Shown piece by piece: positions 56,461-64,000 of a stretch of 64,000 nt of DNA (the first letter of the stretch is position 1; every line of letters starts with the position of its first letter). The position numbers were made by a program, and so were the translations under genes. The stretch is from Candidatus Limnocylindrales bacterium (GTDB lineage Bacteria; Moduliflexota; Moduliflexia; Moduliflexales; JAUQPW01), in the NCBI GenBank assembly GCA_035559535.1, contig DATMBG010000037.1:124001-188000 (forward strand). Direction: 5' to 3'. The notes under the pieces are model-generated. The model had not been told where the DNA came from and searched no databases. It worked only from the letters and a program-made list of their open reading frames with translations.

Positions 56461-56733
56461 ATGGAAGATAAACATCATCCCAATTACTTTCTTATATGGG
56501 TCTGGCTCATGGCCCTGGTAGTTGTCTCAGTTCTATCCAGTCTGATCTTGCCAAAATCTCTGGCAAGTTTTCTAATTTTTACTGCTGCTGGAATCAAGGC
56601 TTTGTTGGTTATTCTAAACTACATGCACCTGAAATATGAGAAACCTTTAATTTATGCCTTTGTGATCGTTCCGCTCCTGTTCGCCTTGATTCTGACGCTT
56701 CTCCTTTTCCCCGACTTTGTTTTCCACGGCTGA
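56461..56733 (+). CDS. coxD: Cytochrome c oxidase subunit IV family protein
   Basis: The 90-residue protein has three membrane helices and matches the prokaryotic subunit IV (COX4_pro) pattern. HPNYFLIWVWLMALVVVSVL is followed by GIKALLVILNYMHLKYEKP and a final helix. It stabilises the oxidase. It is 155 nt after coxC, with a palindrome between them. A possible terminator hairpin (TAGCCCC/GGGGCTA near 56,860, then CTTTT) follows it. Confidence 0.86.
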   Translation: MEDKHHPNYFLIWVWLMALVVVSVLSSLILPKSLASFLIFTAAGIKALLVILNYMHLKYEKPLIYAFVIVPLLFALILTLLLFPDFVFHG

Positions 56734-56887
56734 ATTTATACCAAATTTATTTTGAATAGATGAGGGGTACCTTGCAACATGGCCTACAAACTCTATTGAA
56801 CTTCAATGTGAAGATAGTGCTATAAAGTCCGGGGTTAGTAGAACCAACTGGGTGTGGTAGCCCCAGAGCGGGGCTATGTCCCCGCTT

Positions 56888-58036
56888 TTATGTCTCAAGA
56901 ATGTGCCGGATCTCTAGAAAGCGGAGCAGTCCTGTTTTAGTAATCATCCCGACCATCTTATCTTCGCGCACCACCAACAGGCGACTTACTCCTTCTTGAA
57001 CCATCTTCTTTAAGGCCTCTGCCAGAGAGGCTTCCGGAGCAATGAGGATGCTGTTACTTATGGGAATCATGACTTCTTCTACAGTTCTGTTCCCATCTTC
57101 CCCTTCAAGGAAATCCTTTACATCAGCAATGGAGACAATCCCGAGCACTTTTCCTTCTTGAACCACCGGAAATCCTCGATATCCATATCGAAGGAAGTAC
57201 TCGTTGATCAGATGCCTGAGGGGTAACTCAGGTGGGATGCTTATCACCTCCTGGATCATCACTTCTTGAACTTGAACACCTTCCAAAGACTGCTTTATAA
57301 TCAGCTCCTGATAACCACTCTCAGCAATTCCTCGTAGGAACATCCCGATGAAAATGAACCATAAGCCTCCTATCAAAGCTCCCATAAAAATTTGAAACCC
57401 ACCCAAGATCATAAGGGTCAGGGCGAATCCTTTCCCTATATTGGAGGCTACTTGAGTAGCCCGGGTTAAGGAACCGGTCCTCCACCACCAAAGGGCTCGT
57501 AAAATCCGTCCTCCATCCAGTGGAAATCCCGGGATAAGGTTAAAAATACCAACAGCCACATTGATCCAGATCAGATAATCCAAAACAACCAGGCTCAAGG
57601 AGGGTTGGCTTCCCTCCAGACCCATCTTCATTCCCCGGAAAATCAGGGCCAGAGCAAAGCTACTCAGAGGTCCGACAAAGGCTATTTTTAACTCCGTTTT
57701 CGGATCTTTGGCCTCCTCTGAAAGCCGAGAGATCCCCCCGAAAATAAAAAGGATAATCTCGGGAATCTTAATTCCAAAACGGATGGCCACGAGAGAATGG
57801 GAAAGTTCATGGATCAGAATGGAGAGAAAAAATAGAAAAGCTGCAATAAGCCCCGCAATCCAATAAGCCTGATTGCTTTGACCTGGATAATAATGGGGAA
57901 AATAACCGGCGGAAAGGCTCCAAACCACTAAAGCGAAGACGATAAGCCAGGAATAGTCTAAGGTAATTTGAATTCCGGCTATCTTAAAAAGATGGAACCC
58001 GGCTCTGTTTTCTTCTTCTATCATTTTTGCAGCCAT
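56888..58036 (-). CDS. M50B (site-2-protease-like) zinc metalloprotease with CBS pair
   Basis: From the ATG at 58036 (GAGGGGG site upstream) the protein has 382 residues. About six membrane helices contain the zinc motif HELSH (76-80) and the second motif NLIPGFPLDGGR (about 165-176). The C-terminal 125 residues form two CBS domains, which in such proteins bind adenine nucleotides and regulate activity. It cleaves membrane proteins within the bilayer; targets are unknown. It is convergent with the cox operon and divergent from uspA. Confidence 0.92.
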   Translation of the reverse strand: MAAKMIEEENRAGFHLFKIAGIQITLDYSWLIVFALVVWSLSAGYFPHYYPGQSNQAYWIAGLIAAFLFFLSILIHELSHSLVAIRFGIKIPEIILFIFGGISRLSEEAKDPKTELKIAFVGPLSSFALALIFRGMKMGLEGSQPSLSLVVLDYLIWINVAVGIFNLIPGFPLDGGRILRALWWWRTGSLTRATQVASNIGKGFALTLMILGGFQIFMGALIGGLWFIFIGMFLRGIAESGYQELIIKQSLEGVQVQEVMIQEVISIPPELPLRHLINEYFLRYGYRGFPVVQEGKVLGIVSIADVKDFLEGEDGNRTVEEVMIPISNSILIAPEASLAEALKKMVQEGVSRLLVVREDKMVGMITKTGLLRFLEIRHILET

Positions 58037-58324
58037 ATAAACCCCCTCTTCCTTAAATTTTCTCATTCATTAAGTTTCTGAAATTCATCAAACTTTTGAA
58101 AAAGAGATGCATTTCCGGTACCATTCTTCTCTCCTTCGTCATAGATAGAAGGTTTCCTGCAATAACATTTACCTACAGAGTCTGATATCCTTTCTATTGG
58201 ATAGAATGGGGTTCCCCAGGTCTCCCTTTTTAGGATTCCTTGGCTAATTTAGAGATTCTTCTTTTAACTAAACTTCGGTTACCGTTCTTTTTCTCTTATT
58301 AAGATCAAATTGCAGGTAGGTTAA

Positions 58325-58422
58325 TTTTGTCTTGATTTTTAGCATTATCTGAACATCCTATCCCTATAAAGTCTTCCCTCTATTTGAAGAATTTTTGTCT
58401 TGATTTTTGACATTGTCTAATA
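58325..58422 (+). repeat. Two 30-bp direct repeats, 68 bp apart
   Basis: TTTTGTCTTGATTTTT followed by RRCATTRTCTRA occurs at 58325-58354 and 58393-58422. The second copy reads TGTC-N9-GACA, a small dyad. The 68-bp offset is close to six and a half helical turns. They may be activator-binding sites for the uspA promoter about 160-255 bp downstream. Confidence 0.65.
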
Positions 58423-58449
58423 AGCCAGCAGATATTGGAATTTTGCTGA

Positions 58450-58469
58450 TACCGTAAGATTTTAGGACA
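58450..58469 (+). promoter_or_regulatory. 20-bp motif shared with the coxB upstream region
   Basis: TACCGTAAGATTTTAGGACA matches 52819-52838 at 16 of 20 positions, in the same orientation, and lies 111 bp before the -24 element of the sigma54 promoter. Confidence 0.45.
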
Positions 58470-58578
58470 AACAAGCCCGCTCTTATTTTCCTGTAGGGAT
58501 CTGTGATGCTATCCACCTTCCTTTACCCGGGACTTATAACCCTCCGGGTAGCAGCAGGATCTTCATAATTGGAGGTTT

Positions 58579-58594
58579 TGGCACAGGTATTGCG
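58579..58594 (+). promoter_or_regulatory. Sigma54 (-24/-12) promoter for uspA
   Basis: TGGCAC-N5-TTGCG matches the sigma54 consensus at all conserved positions, with GG and GC 10 bases apart. Transcription would start near 58605, giving a leader of about 158 nt before the uspA ATG. Confidence 0.7.
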
Positions 58595-58762
58595 GTATCT
58601 CCTTGGCAGTTAGGGAAGATCCATAAAAACACGTTTGACGAATAGGGAAGGATTCGTTTAGGGCGAACAAAACCAGCGTAAATTAGTAAAGAATTCAAGA
58701 GAGGATATAGAGAGAGAAGTTGCAATCCACAATCCTCGATCTCGAATTTAAGGAGGAAAGGT

Positions 58763-59704
58763 ATGTATCGATCTATTCTTGTACCCCTCGATGGCTCGAC
58801 ATTCGCAGAATACGCACTGCCTGTAGCGCGAAGCATTGCGCGTCGGGCAGGTGCAACACTCCAACTGGCACGGGTGCATGTGCCCATCCCGGCAAGATAC
58901 GTAGAAGGTATGGTCATCTTCGATAAGGAACTCGAAGCCCGGAATCGGGAGCATGAACAAGCCTACCTGGCTGAAGTGGTCAAACGTCTGGCAACCGATT
59001 CGGAAGTTCCTGTTACTTCTGTATTACTGGATGGGGAGATTGGGAAGATCTCTGAGGTACTCAATGACCATGTAAGGGCTATAGGCGCAGATCTCATAGT
59101 GATGTCAACTCACGGGCGAGGAGCTCTATCTCGCTTTTGGCTTGGAAGTGTGGCAGATAAGCTGGTGCGGCAAGGGTTAGTACCTATCTTGTTGGTACGG
59201 CCCTTAGAAGAGAAGGAAGATGGTCCAGATCTTGCCCATGAACCGGTCTTCCAACACATATTGATTCCCCTTGATGGATCGGCGTTGTCCGAGCAAATCC
59301 TGGAACCCGCAGTAGCACTGGGTAAACTGATGCAGGCCGATTATACCTTGTTACGAGTCTTGGAGCCCTGGATGCCTATCGGTTATCCACCTACTGAATA
59401 CTCCATCAGGCTGGACCACCAGTTGCAAGAGCAATTGCAGAGAGAGGCCGAAGAGTATCTGGAAGGGGTAGCTGGACGGTTGAGGGCCCAATCGCTTCAA
59501 GTCCAGGTAAGAGTGGTTTTCAGCCGATTTGCATCCACAGCCATCCTTGAGGAGGCAGGTAAGCAGGGAATTGATCTGATTGCCATGGAGACACACGGGT
59601 GGGGAGGTTTAACACGGTTGCTTATAGGCAGCGTCGCCGATAAGGTGCTACGAGGTGCTTCCGTACCAATACTGTTACAACGTCCCCACGGAGAAACCCC
59701 GTGA
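58763..59704 (+). CDS. Tandem universal stress protein (two UspA domains)
   Basis: The 313-residue protein contains two Usp domains (about 1-148 and 162-310). Each starts with the family strand ([16 protein letters not shown]) and ends with an ATP-binding loop of the form G-x2-G-x9-G-S ([40 protein letters not shown]). Tandem UspA proteins bind ATP and help cells survive energy or redox stress. AAGGAGGAAAGGT precedes the ATG. It is a single gene, downstream of a consensus sigma54 promoter. Confidence 0.94.
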   Translation: MYRSILVPLDGSTFAEYALPVARSIARRAGATLQLARVHVPIPARYVEGMVIFDKELEARNREHEQAYLAEVVKRLATDSEVPVTSVLLDGEIGKISEVLNDHVRAIGADLIVMSTHGRGALSRFWLGSVADKLVRQGLVPILLVRPLEEKEDGPDLAHEPVFQHILIPLDGSALSEQILEPAVALGKLMQADYTLLRVLEPWMPIGYPPTEYSIRLDHQLQEQLQREAEEYLEGVAGRLRAQSLQVQVRVVFSRFASTAILEEAGKQGIDLIAMETHGWGGLTRLLIGSVADKVLRGASVPILLQRPHGETP

Positions 59705-60104
59705 TCGTAGGGAAGCAGGGAGAGATCCTCGAAGGGGAGAATGAAGAAAGCTTCAGGTAATGGGTAATTTTTTAAGTTGCCCATGAAATAAGAGTGCGAA
59801 GCCCTCCACCAGCAGAAAACAAAAGACAAGCTGGTTTTTACAGTGAAAAAGAGTAGAGGGATAGGGAAGTCTATCCTGGTACTTCTCGAGGGTTCCAGTT
59901 TTTTCAGAACATGCACTAAGGGTGGATCATAGTTTTAAAGGCTTCAAAGATTATATTCCCTATTTTTAGGGTTGGCACCTCAATTGCTATCCTAAGAGGG
60001 AAAATACTTTGAGAAATGGCCTTTTTGATCTTACTGGAAGTCAAAGTAAGGGGATCTAGACATCAGAAGAGCTTACGGATTCTGGTAGCTAGATAGGCCC
60101 TAAC
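59705..60104. other. Regulatory region upstream of the acs-E1 operon
   Basis: No gene is seen in 400 bp. It holds a hairpin (ATGGGTAA ... TTGCCCAT, about 59759-59784) and a consensus sigma54 promoter at 59973-59988. Confidence 0.5.
59973..59988 (+). promoter_or_regulatory. Sigma54 (-24/-12) promoter for the acs-E1 operon
   Basis: TGGCAC-N5-TTGCT is a full consensus match with correct spacing. Transcription would start near 60,000, about 105 nt before the acetate-CoA ligase start codon. Confidence 0.72.
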
Positions 60105-61892
60105 ATGAAAGCGAAAGGAAGCCCTGTGAATTGGAAACCGATCAAGAAATTTCCAAATACCTGGACTGTTAAGCCAAATCTCTTGGACTATGACAAAACC
60201 TATGCTACCTTTTCCTGGGAAGAGGTACGTCGGGAACTTGACGGCTTGCCAGATGGCAAAGGTCTGAACATAGCCCATGAGGCTATTGACCGACACGCCA
60301 CTGGTCCAAGACGTGATCACCTGGCCATCCGATGGTTAAGTAGGGAGGGGTCAGTCCGCGACTTTACTTATGGAGATCTCAGGGAGCAGAGTAATCGTTT
60401 TGCCAACGTGCTTAGGGGACTGGGTGTGGGGAAGGGTGATCGGGTATTTGTCCTGGCTGGCCGCATTCCCAGCCTTTACATTGCTGCGCTTGGTTCCCTA
60501 AAGAACACCAGCGTCTTCTGTCCTTTGTTTTCTGCCTTTGGTCCGGAGCCTATCTTCCAGCGGCTGAGCAGAGGAGATGCCAAAGTTTTGGTGACTACCG
60601 AACGGTTGTATCGGCAGAAAGTTGCCGACATGCGGGAGCGCCTACCGCAATTACAACATGTATTGTTGGCAGATATAGACGAAGATATAAACCCGGGTAC
60701 CTGGTCCCTACCGAAACGGCTGAAGGAAGCAGCCAGTGAGTTTACAATCCCTCCGACGGATCCAGAGGATATGGCACTTTTACATTTTACCAGCGGTACC
60801 ACCGGAATGCCTAAGGGAGCCATTCATGTACATGAGGCTGTGTTAACCCATTATGTGACCGGAAAGTATGTATTGGACTTCCATCCCGAGGATATCTTCT
60901 GGTGTACAGCCGACCCTGGATGGGTAACCGGTACTTCCTATGGGATCATTGCGCCTCTGGTCCACGGTATTACCAACCTTATTGATGAAGCCGATTTTGA
61001 TGCAACCCGTTGGTATCGCATCCTGGAAGAGCAAAGGGTAACCATATGGTATACAGCTCCCACAGCGATTCGTAGGTTGATGCGTATGGAGATCGAGCCA
61101 CGCCAGCAGTACGACCTGAGTCATTTGCGGCTCATTCATAGTGTTGGTGAACCACTTAATCCCGAAGCAGTTGTTTGGGGCGAGCAGGTACTGGGGCTAC
61201 CGATTCATGATAACTGGTGGCAGACCGAAACCGGTGGGATCATGATCGCCAACTTTCCTTCCATGGAGATCCGACCCGGCTCGATGGGACGCCCCTTGCC
61301 TGGGATCGAAGCAGCTATCGTCCGACGGATAAATGAGGATAAAGATGAGGTAGAAGTAGTGAAGGAGCCTCATGTCGAAGGAGAGCTGGCGCTTAAGCCC
61401 GGTTGGCCTTCCATGTTCCGGGGATATCTTCATGAGGAGAAGCGCTACCAGAAGTGCTTTGTAGGGGGTTGGTACCTTACCGGTGACCTGGCCAGACGTG
61501 ATGAAGATGGTTACTTTTGGTTTATAGGACGGGCTGATGATATCATTAAAACCTCTGGACACATGGTGGGTCCGTTCGAAGTAGAGAGTGTGCTAATGGA
61601 GCATCCAACTGTGGCTGAAGCAGCTGTAATCGGCAAACCTGAGCCATTGATCGGCGAGCTGGTCAAAGCCTTTGTTTCTCTTAAACCTGGCATAGAACCT
61701 AGCGAGAAACTTCGTCTGGAACTTCTAGGTTTCGCCCGTTCCAGGTTGGGGTCAGCAGTAGCACCTAAAGAAATCGAATTTCAAGCCAATCTGCCCAGGA
61801 CCCGCAGTGGTAAGATTATGCGCCGGTTGCTTAAGGCGCGCGAGCTGGGGTTACCGGAGGGCGATATATCCACTTTGGAGACAAGTGAATGA
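60105..61892 (+). CDS. acsA: Acetate-CoA ligase (AMP-forming acyl-CoA synthetase)
   Basis: The 595-residue protein has the ANL signatures [25 protein letters not shown] (Trp as in acetate-specific enzymes), [41 protein letters not shown], and the C-terminal acetylatable Lys in [11 protein letters not shown]. It makes acetyl-CoA from acetate. Length fits the AcsA type of Bacillus. It overlaps the E1 alpha gene by four bases. Next to E1 alpha/beta, it could recover acetate produced from acetaldehyde if the complex cleaves acetoin. Confidence 0.9.
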   Translation: MKAKGSPVNWKPIKKFPNTWTVKPNLLDYDKTYATFSWEEVRRELDGLPDGKGLNIAHEAIDRHATGPRRDHLAIRWLSREGSVRDFTYGDLREQSNRFANVLRGLGVGKGDRVFVLAGRIPSLYIAALGSLKNTSVFCPLFSAFGPEPIFQRLSRGDAKVLVTTERLYRQKVADMRERLPQLQHVLLADIDEDINPGTWSLPKRLKEAASEFTIPPTDPEDMALLHFTSGTTGMPKGAIHVHEAVLTHYVTGKYVLDFHPEDIFWCTADPGWVTGTSYGIIAPLVHGITNLIDEADFDATRWYRILEEQRVTIWYTAPTAIRRLMRMEIEPRQQYDLSHLRLIHSVGEPLNPEAVVWGEQVLGLPIHDNWWQTETGGIMIANFPSMEIRPGSMGRPLPGIEAAIVRRINEDKDEVEVVKEPHVEGELALKPGWPSMFRGYLHEEKRYQKCFVGGWYLTGDLARRDEDGYFWFIGRADDIIKTSGHMVGPFEVESVLMEHPTVAEAAVIGKPEPLIGELVKAFVSLKPGIEPSEKLRLELLGFARSRLGSAVAPKEIEFQANLPRTRSGKIMRRLLKARELGLPEGDISTLETSE

Positions 61893-62923
61893 GTCCAGAA
61901 ACCATCATAAAGCCAACGAATACAGAGACAATACCCTCACAGAGGATAGTCCCTATCAGTCGTGAACATGCCCTGCATCTGCTATACCAGATGATTCGGA
62001 TTCGGCGTTTTGAAGCAAAGTCGGCTGAATTGTATGGGGCCATGAAGATCCGTGGTTTCCTGCACCTGTACGATGGTGAGGAGGCGGTGGCCGTGGGGGT
62101 GATGGAAGCTCTCAGACCTGAAGATGCCGTCGTGGCCACCTATCGGGAACATGGTCATGCCCTGGCACGGGGGATTCCTGCGGGTGCGATTATGGCAGAG
62201 ATGTATGGTAAACAGGAGGGTTGCAGTCGGGGTCGGGGGGGGTCCATGCACCTCTTTGATGCTAAGACGCGTTTCTATGGAGGTAATGCCATTGTTGGTG
62301 GCGGTTTGCCCCTCGCAGTAGGATTGGCTCTGGCAGACAAGATGCAGGGTAAGCGACGTGTAACCTGTTGCTTCTTTGGAGATGGTGCTGTTGCCGAAGG
62401 GGAATTCCATGAATCCATGAATCTTGCGGCTCTCTGGCAGCTTCCGGTTTTATTTATTTGTGAGAATAATCTATACGCCATGGGAACTGCCTTGCAATTA
62501 TCTCAGTCCATTACGGATCTAGCCAAGAAGGCAGCCGGCTATGCCGTGGCTGCTGAAGCTGTGGATGGGATGGATGTACTGGCTGTAGAGGTAGCAGCCA
62601 AAAAAGCAGTTGAGATCGTGCGAGCCGGCGAAGGGCCCTATTTTCTAGAGTGTCGGACCTACCGTTTCCGAGGTCATTCGGCGTTTGATACAGAGTTATA
62701 TCGGACTAAAGCTGAGGTTGAGGAATGGAAGAAACGGGACCCCATTAAGACCTTCATCGAGTATCTTAAAAACCAGGGGCTTGTCAGTGAGATGGACTTA
62801 AATGAGCTGGAACGGAAAGTAGCCGACGAAATTAAAGAAGCTGTAGACTTTGCAGAAGCGGGGACTTGGGAACCTGTAGAAGATCTGACACGCTTTGTTT
62901 ACTCAGAACGGAGGGAGGTATGA
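61889..62923 (+). CDS. pdhA: 2-oxoacid (pyruvate or acetoin) dehydrogenase E1 component, alpha subunit
   Basis: The 344-residue TPP enzyme subunit has [35 protein letters not shown], the TPP motif [31 protein letters not shown] and the phosphorylation-loop region [10 protein letters not shown]. The close PDH and acetoin dehydrogenase (AcoA) families are hard to separate by eye. The sigma54 promoter and linked acetate-CoA ligase would fit an acetoin system, but pyruvate is equally possible. Stop codon overlaps the E1 beta start. Confidence 0.9.
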   Translation: MSPETIIKPTNTETIPSQRIVPISREHALHLLYQMIRIRRFEAKSAELYGAMKIRGFLHLYDGEEAVAVGVMEALRPEDAVVATYREHGHALARGIPAGAIMAEMYGKQEGCSRGRGGSMHLFDAKTRFYGGNAIVGGGLPLAVGLALADKMQGKRRVTCCFFGDGAVAEGEFHESMNLAALWQLPVLFICENNLYAMGTALQLSQSITDLAKKAAGYAVAAEAVDGMDVLAVEVAAKKAVEIVRAGEGPYFLECRTYRFRGHSAFDTELYRTKAEVEEWKKRDPIKTFIEYLKNQGLVSEMDLNELERKVADEIKEAVDFAEAGTWEPVEDLTRFVYSERREV

Positions 62924-63915
62924 AGGAAAATCCACAGATGATCCGACTGACTTATCGAGAAGCAGTACGGGAAGCGATCCGGGAGGCCTTACGCAAGGAC
63001 GATCGGGTGTTTTTGATGGGTGAGGATGTTGGCCGCTATGGTGGCTGTTTTGCCGTCAGCAAAGGTTTACTCCAGGAGTTCGGTCCGGAGCGTATCCGTG
63101 ATACTCCGTTGTCGGAATCAGCTTTTGTCGGTGCCGGGATAGGTGCTGCGATGGGCGGCATGCGCCCTATTGTGGAGATCATGACGGTGAATTTCAGTCT
63201 CCTGGCTGCCGATCAAATCCTCAACAACGCCGCTACGATTCTTCACATGTCGGGCGGTCAGTTTAACATTCCACTGGTCATTCGAATGGCAACCGGTGGG
63301 GGTCGACAAGTAGCAGCCCAACATTCCCACAGTCTGGAAGGTTGGTATGCCCATATCCCGGGGATCAAAGTGTTAACTCCGGCAACGCTGGAAGATGCCC
63401 GGGGTATGCTTTGGACTGCCCTTGAGGATCCAGATCCCGTGCTGATCTTTGAAAATTCCAACCTCTACAATATGGAAGGTCAGCTACCTGCCGATGCAGG
63501 TCCGGTGGATATCCACCGGGCCCGTGTGCGGAGGCCAGGGAGTGATGTAACGATCATTACCTATAGTGCAAGCCTCTTCAAAGCCCTGGATGCGGCAGAA
63601 ATTCTGGCAAGGGAAGGGATTGATGCTGAAGTTATTGATCTGCGCACGCTACGCCCTTTAGACCAGGAAACCTTTTTGGCCTCAGTGACCAAGACTCACC
63701 GTGCAGTGATCGTGGACGAAGGCTGGCGCAGTGGGAGCATCTCGGCTGAGATCGCCGCACGTATCATGGAGGGTGCTTTCTACGAGTTAGACGCTCCAGT
63801 TGAACGCATTTGTAGTGCAGAGGTTCCCATGCCTTATGCCAAACATCTGGAGCAGGCGGCATTACCCCAAACCGAGACCATTGTAGCAACGATTAAAAGA
63901 ATGATGCATTCCTGA
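62920..63915 (+). CDS. pdhB: 2-oxoacid (pyruvate or acetoin) dehydrogenase E1 component, beta subunit
   Basis: The roughly 331-residue protein has the E1 beta motifs [68 protein letters not shown] and the C-terminal [13 protein letters not shown]. It forms an alpha2-beta2 tetramer with the preceding product. The ATG at 62920 overlaps the alpha stop codon; the ATG at 62938, ahead of MIRLTYREA, is an alternative with an AAGGAA site at better spacing. Confidence 0.92.
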   Translation: MKENPQMIRLTYREAVREAIREALRKDDRVFLMGEDVGRYGGCFAVSKGLLQEFGPERIRDTPLSESAFVGAGIGAAMGGMRPIVEIMTVNFSLLAADQILNNAATILHMSGGQFNIPLVIRMATGGGRQVAAQHSHSLEGWYAHIPGIKVLTPATLEDARGMLWTALEDPDPVLIFENSNLYNMEGQLPADAGPVDIHRARVRRPGSDVTIITYSASLFKALDAAEILAREGIDAEVIDLRTLRPLDQETFLASVTKTHRAVIVDEGWRSGSISAEIAARIMEGAFYELDAPVERICSAEVPMPYAKHLEQAALPQTETIVATIKRMMHS

Positions 63916-63928
63916 GTGGTGAATTCAG

Positions 63929-63988
63929 ACTTTAGAATAACAAGTCAGATCGCTCATCATTCAGCAGGCATCGTTCATCATTGGCAAG
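63929..63988 (+). repeat. Degenerate heptamer stretch after the E1 beta gene
   Basis: TCGCTCA, TCATTCA, GCAGGCA, TCGTTCA, TCATTGG run in phase as 7-nt units and end just before a probable start codon. Only the pyrimidine-rich arm is clear; a purine-rich partner was not found, so it is only a possible member of the junction hairpin family. Confidence 0.4.
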
Positions 63989-64000
63989 ATGGCTGAGTTT
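63989..64000 (+). CDS. Possible start of the E2 (dihydrolipoamide acyltransferase) gene
   Basis: The last 12 bases read ATG GCT GAG TTT (MAEF). E2 subunits often begin MAEF followed by MPKLG, and E2 is the expected next gene after E1 alpha and beta. Four codons are far too few for a firm call; it rests on gene order. Confidence 0.35.

Larger units (their letters stand above)
58037..58762. other. Long regulatory region upstream of uspA
   Basis: No gene is seen in 726 bp. It contains two direct repeats (58325-58422), the 20-bp motif shared with coxB (58450-58469) and a consensus sigma54 promoter (58579-58594). This order suits an enhancer-dependent promoter. The M50 gene promoter must be in the first 100 bp. 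Confidence 0.55.

Overview
This window is about 64 kb of a bacterial chromosome with moderate G+C. The gene content points to an aerobic or facultative Gram-negative bacterium: an F-type ATPase with two b subunits, an aa3-like cytochrome oxidase, an RND exporter and a sigma54/NtrC two-component pair. An F1 cluster (b', b, delta, alpha, gamma, beta, epsilon) without the a and c genes, a DUF4416 protein and an HPF-cold-shock fusion are common in Desulfobacterota/Nitrospirota/NC10-like lineages. The sequence alone does not fix the phylum. No phage, CRISPR array or complete insertion sequence was seen.

Layout. 1-9.5 kb (mostly minus strand): tail of a small membrane protein, an HPF-CSD ribosome hibernation factor, an IlvD/Edd dehydratase and the atp operon. 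9.9-13.1 kb: SAM hydrolase and a polar amino-acid ABC transporter. 13.1-17.5 kb: promoter, tRNA with CAT anticodon, tilS, ftsH, DUF4416. 17.6-28 kb: FAD oxidoreductase, sulfatase-fold membrane enzyme, PQQ-type sugar dehydrogenase, RND pump, epoxide-hydrolase-like protein and a decayed toxin-antitoxin remnant. 28-37 kb: SPFH protein, TPR protein, cyclase, UMF1 transporter, tsaB, hemB, lepB and an orphan DUF2461-McrB-type AAA+ fusion. 37.4-46.3 kb (minus): RidA-like, TPP enzyme, class III aminotransferase and a complete branched-chain amino-acid ABC transporter, which looks like an amino-acid uptake and catabolism cassette. 47-64 kb: hybrid kinase and NtrC regulator, VIT1/CCC1 transporter, cytochrome oxidase, M50-CBS protease, tandem UspA, then acetate-CoA ligase with E1 alpha/beta (and the first codons of a probable E2).

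Two signals stand out. (1) Fourteen gene junctions carry hairpins built from degenerate tandem 7- or 8-nt units. In every case the purine-rich arm comes first and the pyrimidine-rich arm lies next to the downstream start codon, read in the direction of transcription. Thirteen of those fourteen start codons have no visible Shine-Dalgarno sequence. All five non-overlapping junctions of the atp operon have one, each with a different repeat unit, so the architecture is kept while the sequence is not. This looks like an undescribed class of leader element. (2) Downstream of the NtrC-type regulator are four forward-facing sequences with -24/-12 sigma54 spacing (two match the consensus fully), ahead of the VIT1 gene, the oxidase operon, uspA and the acs-E1 operon. 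A shared 20-bp motif lies about 100 bp upstream of two of them. This suggests a local energy/stress regulon.
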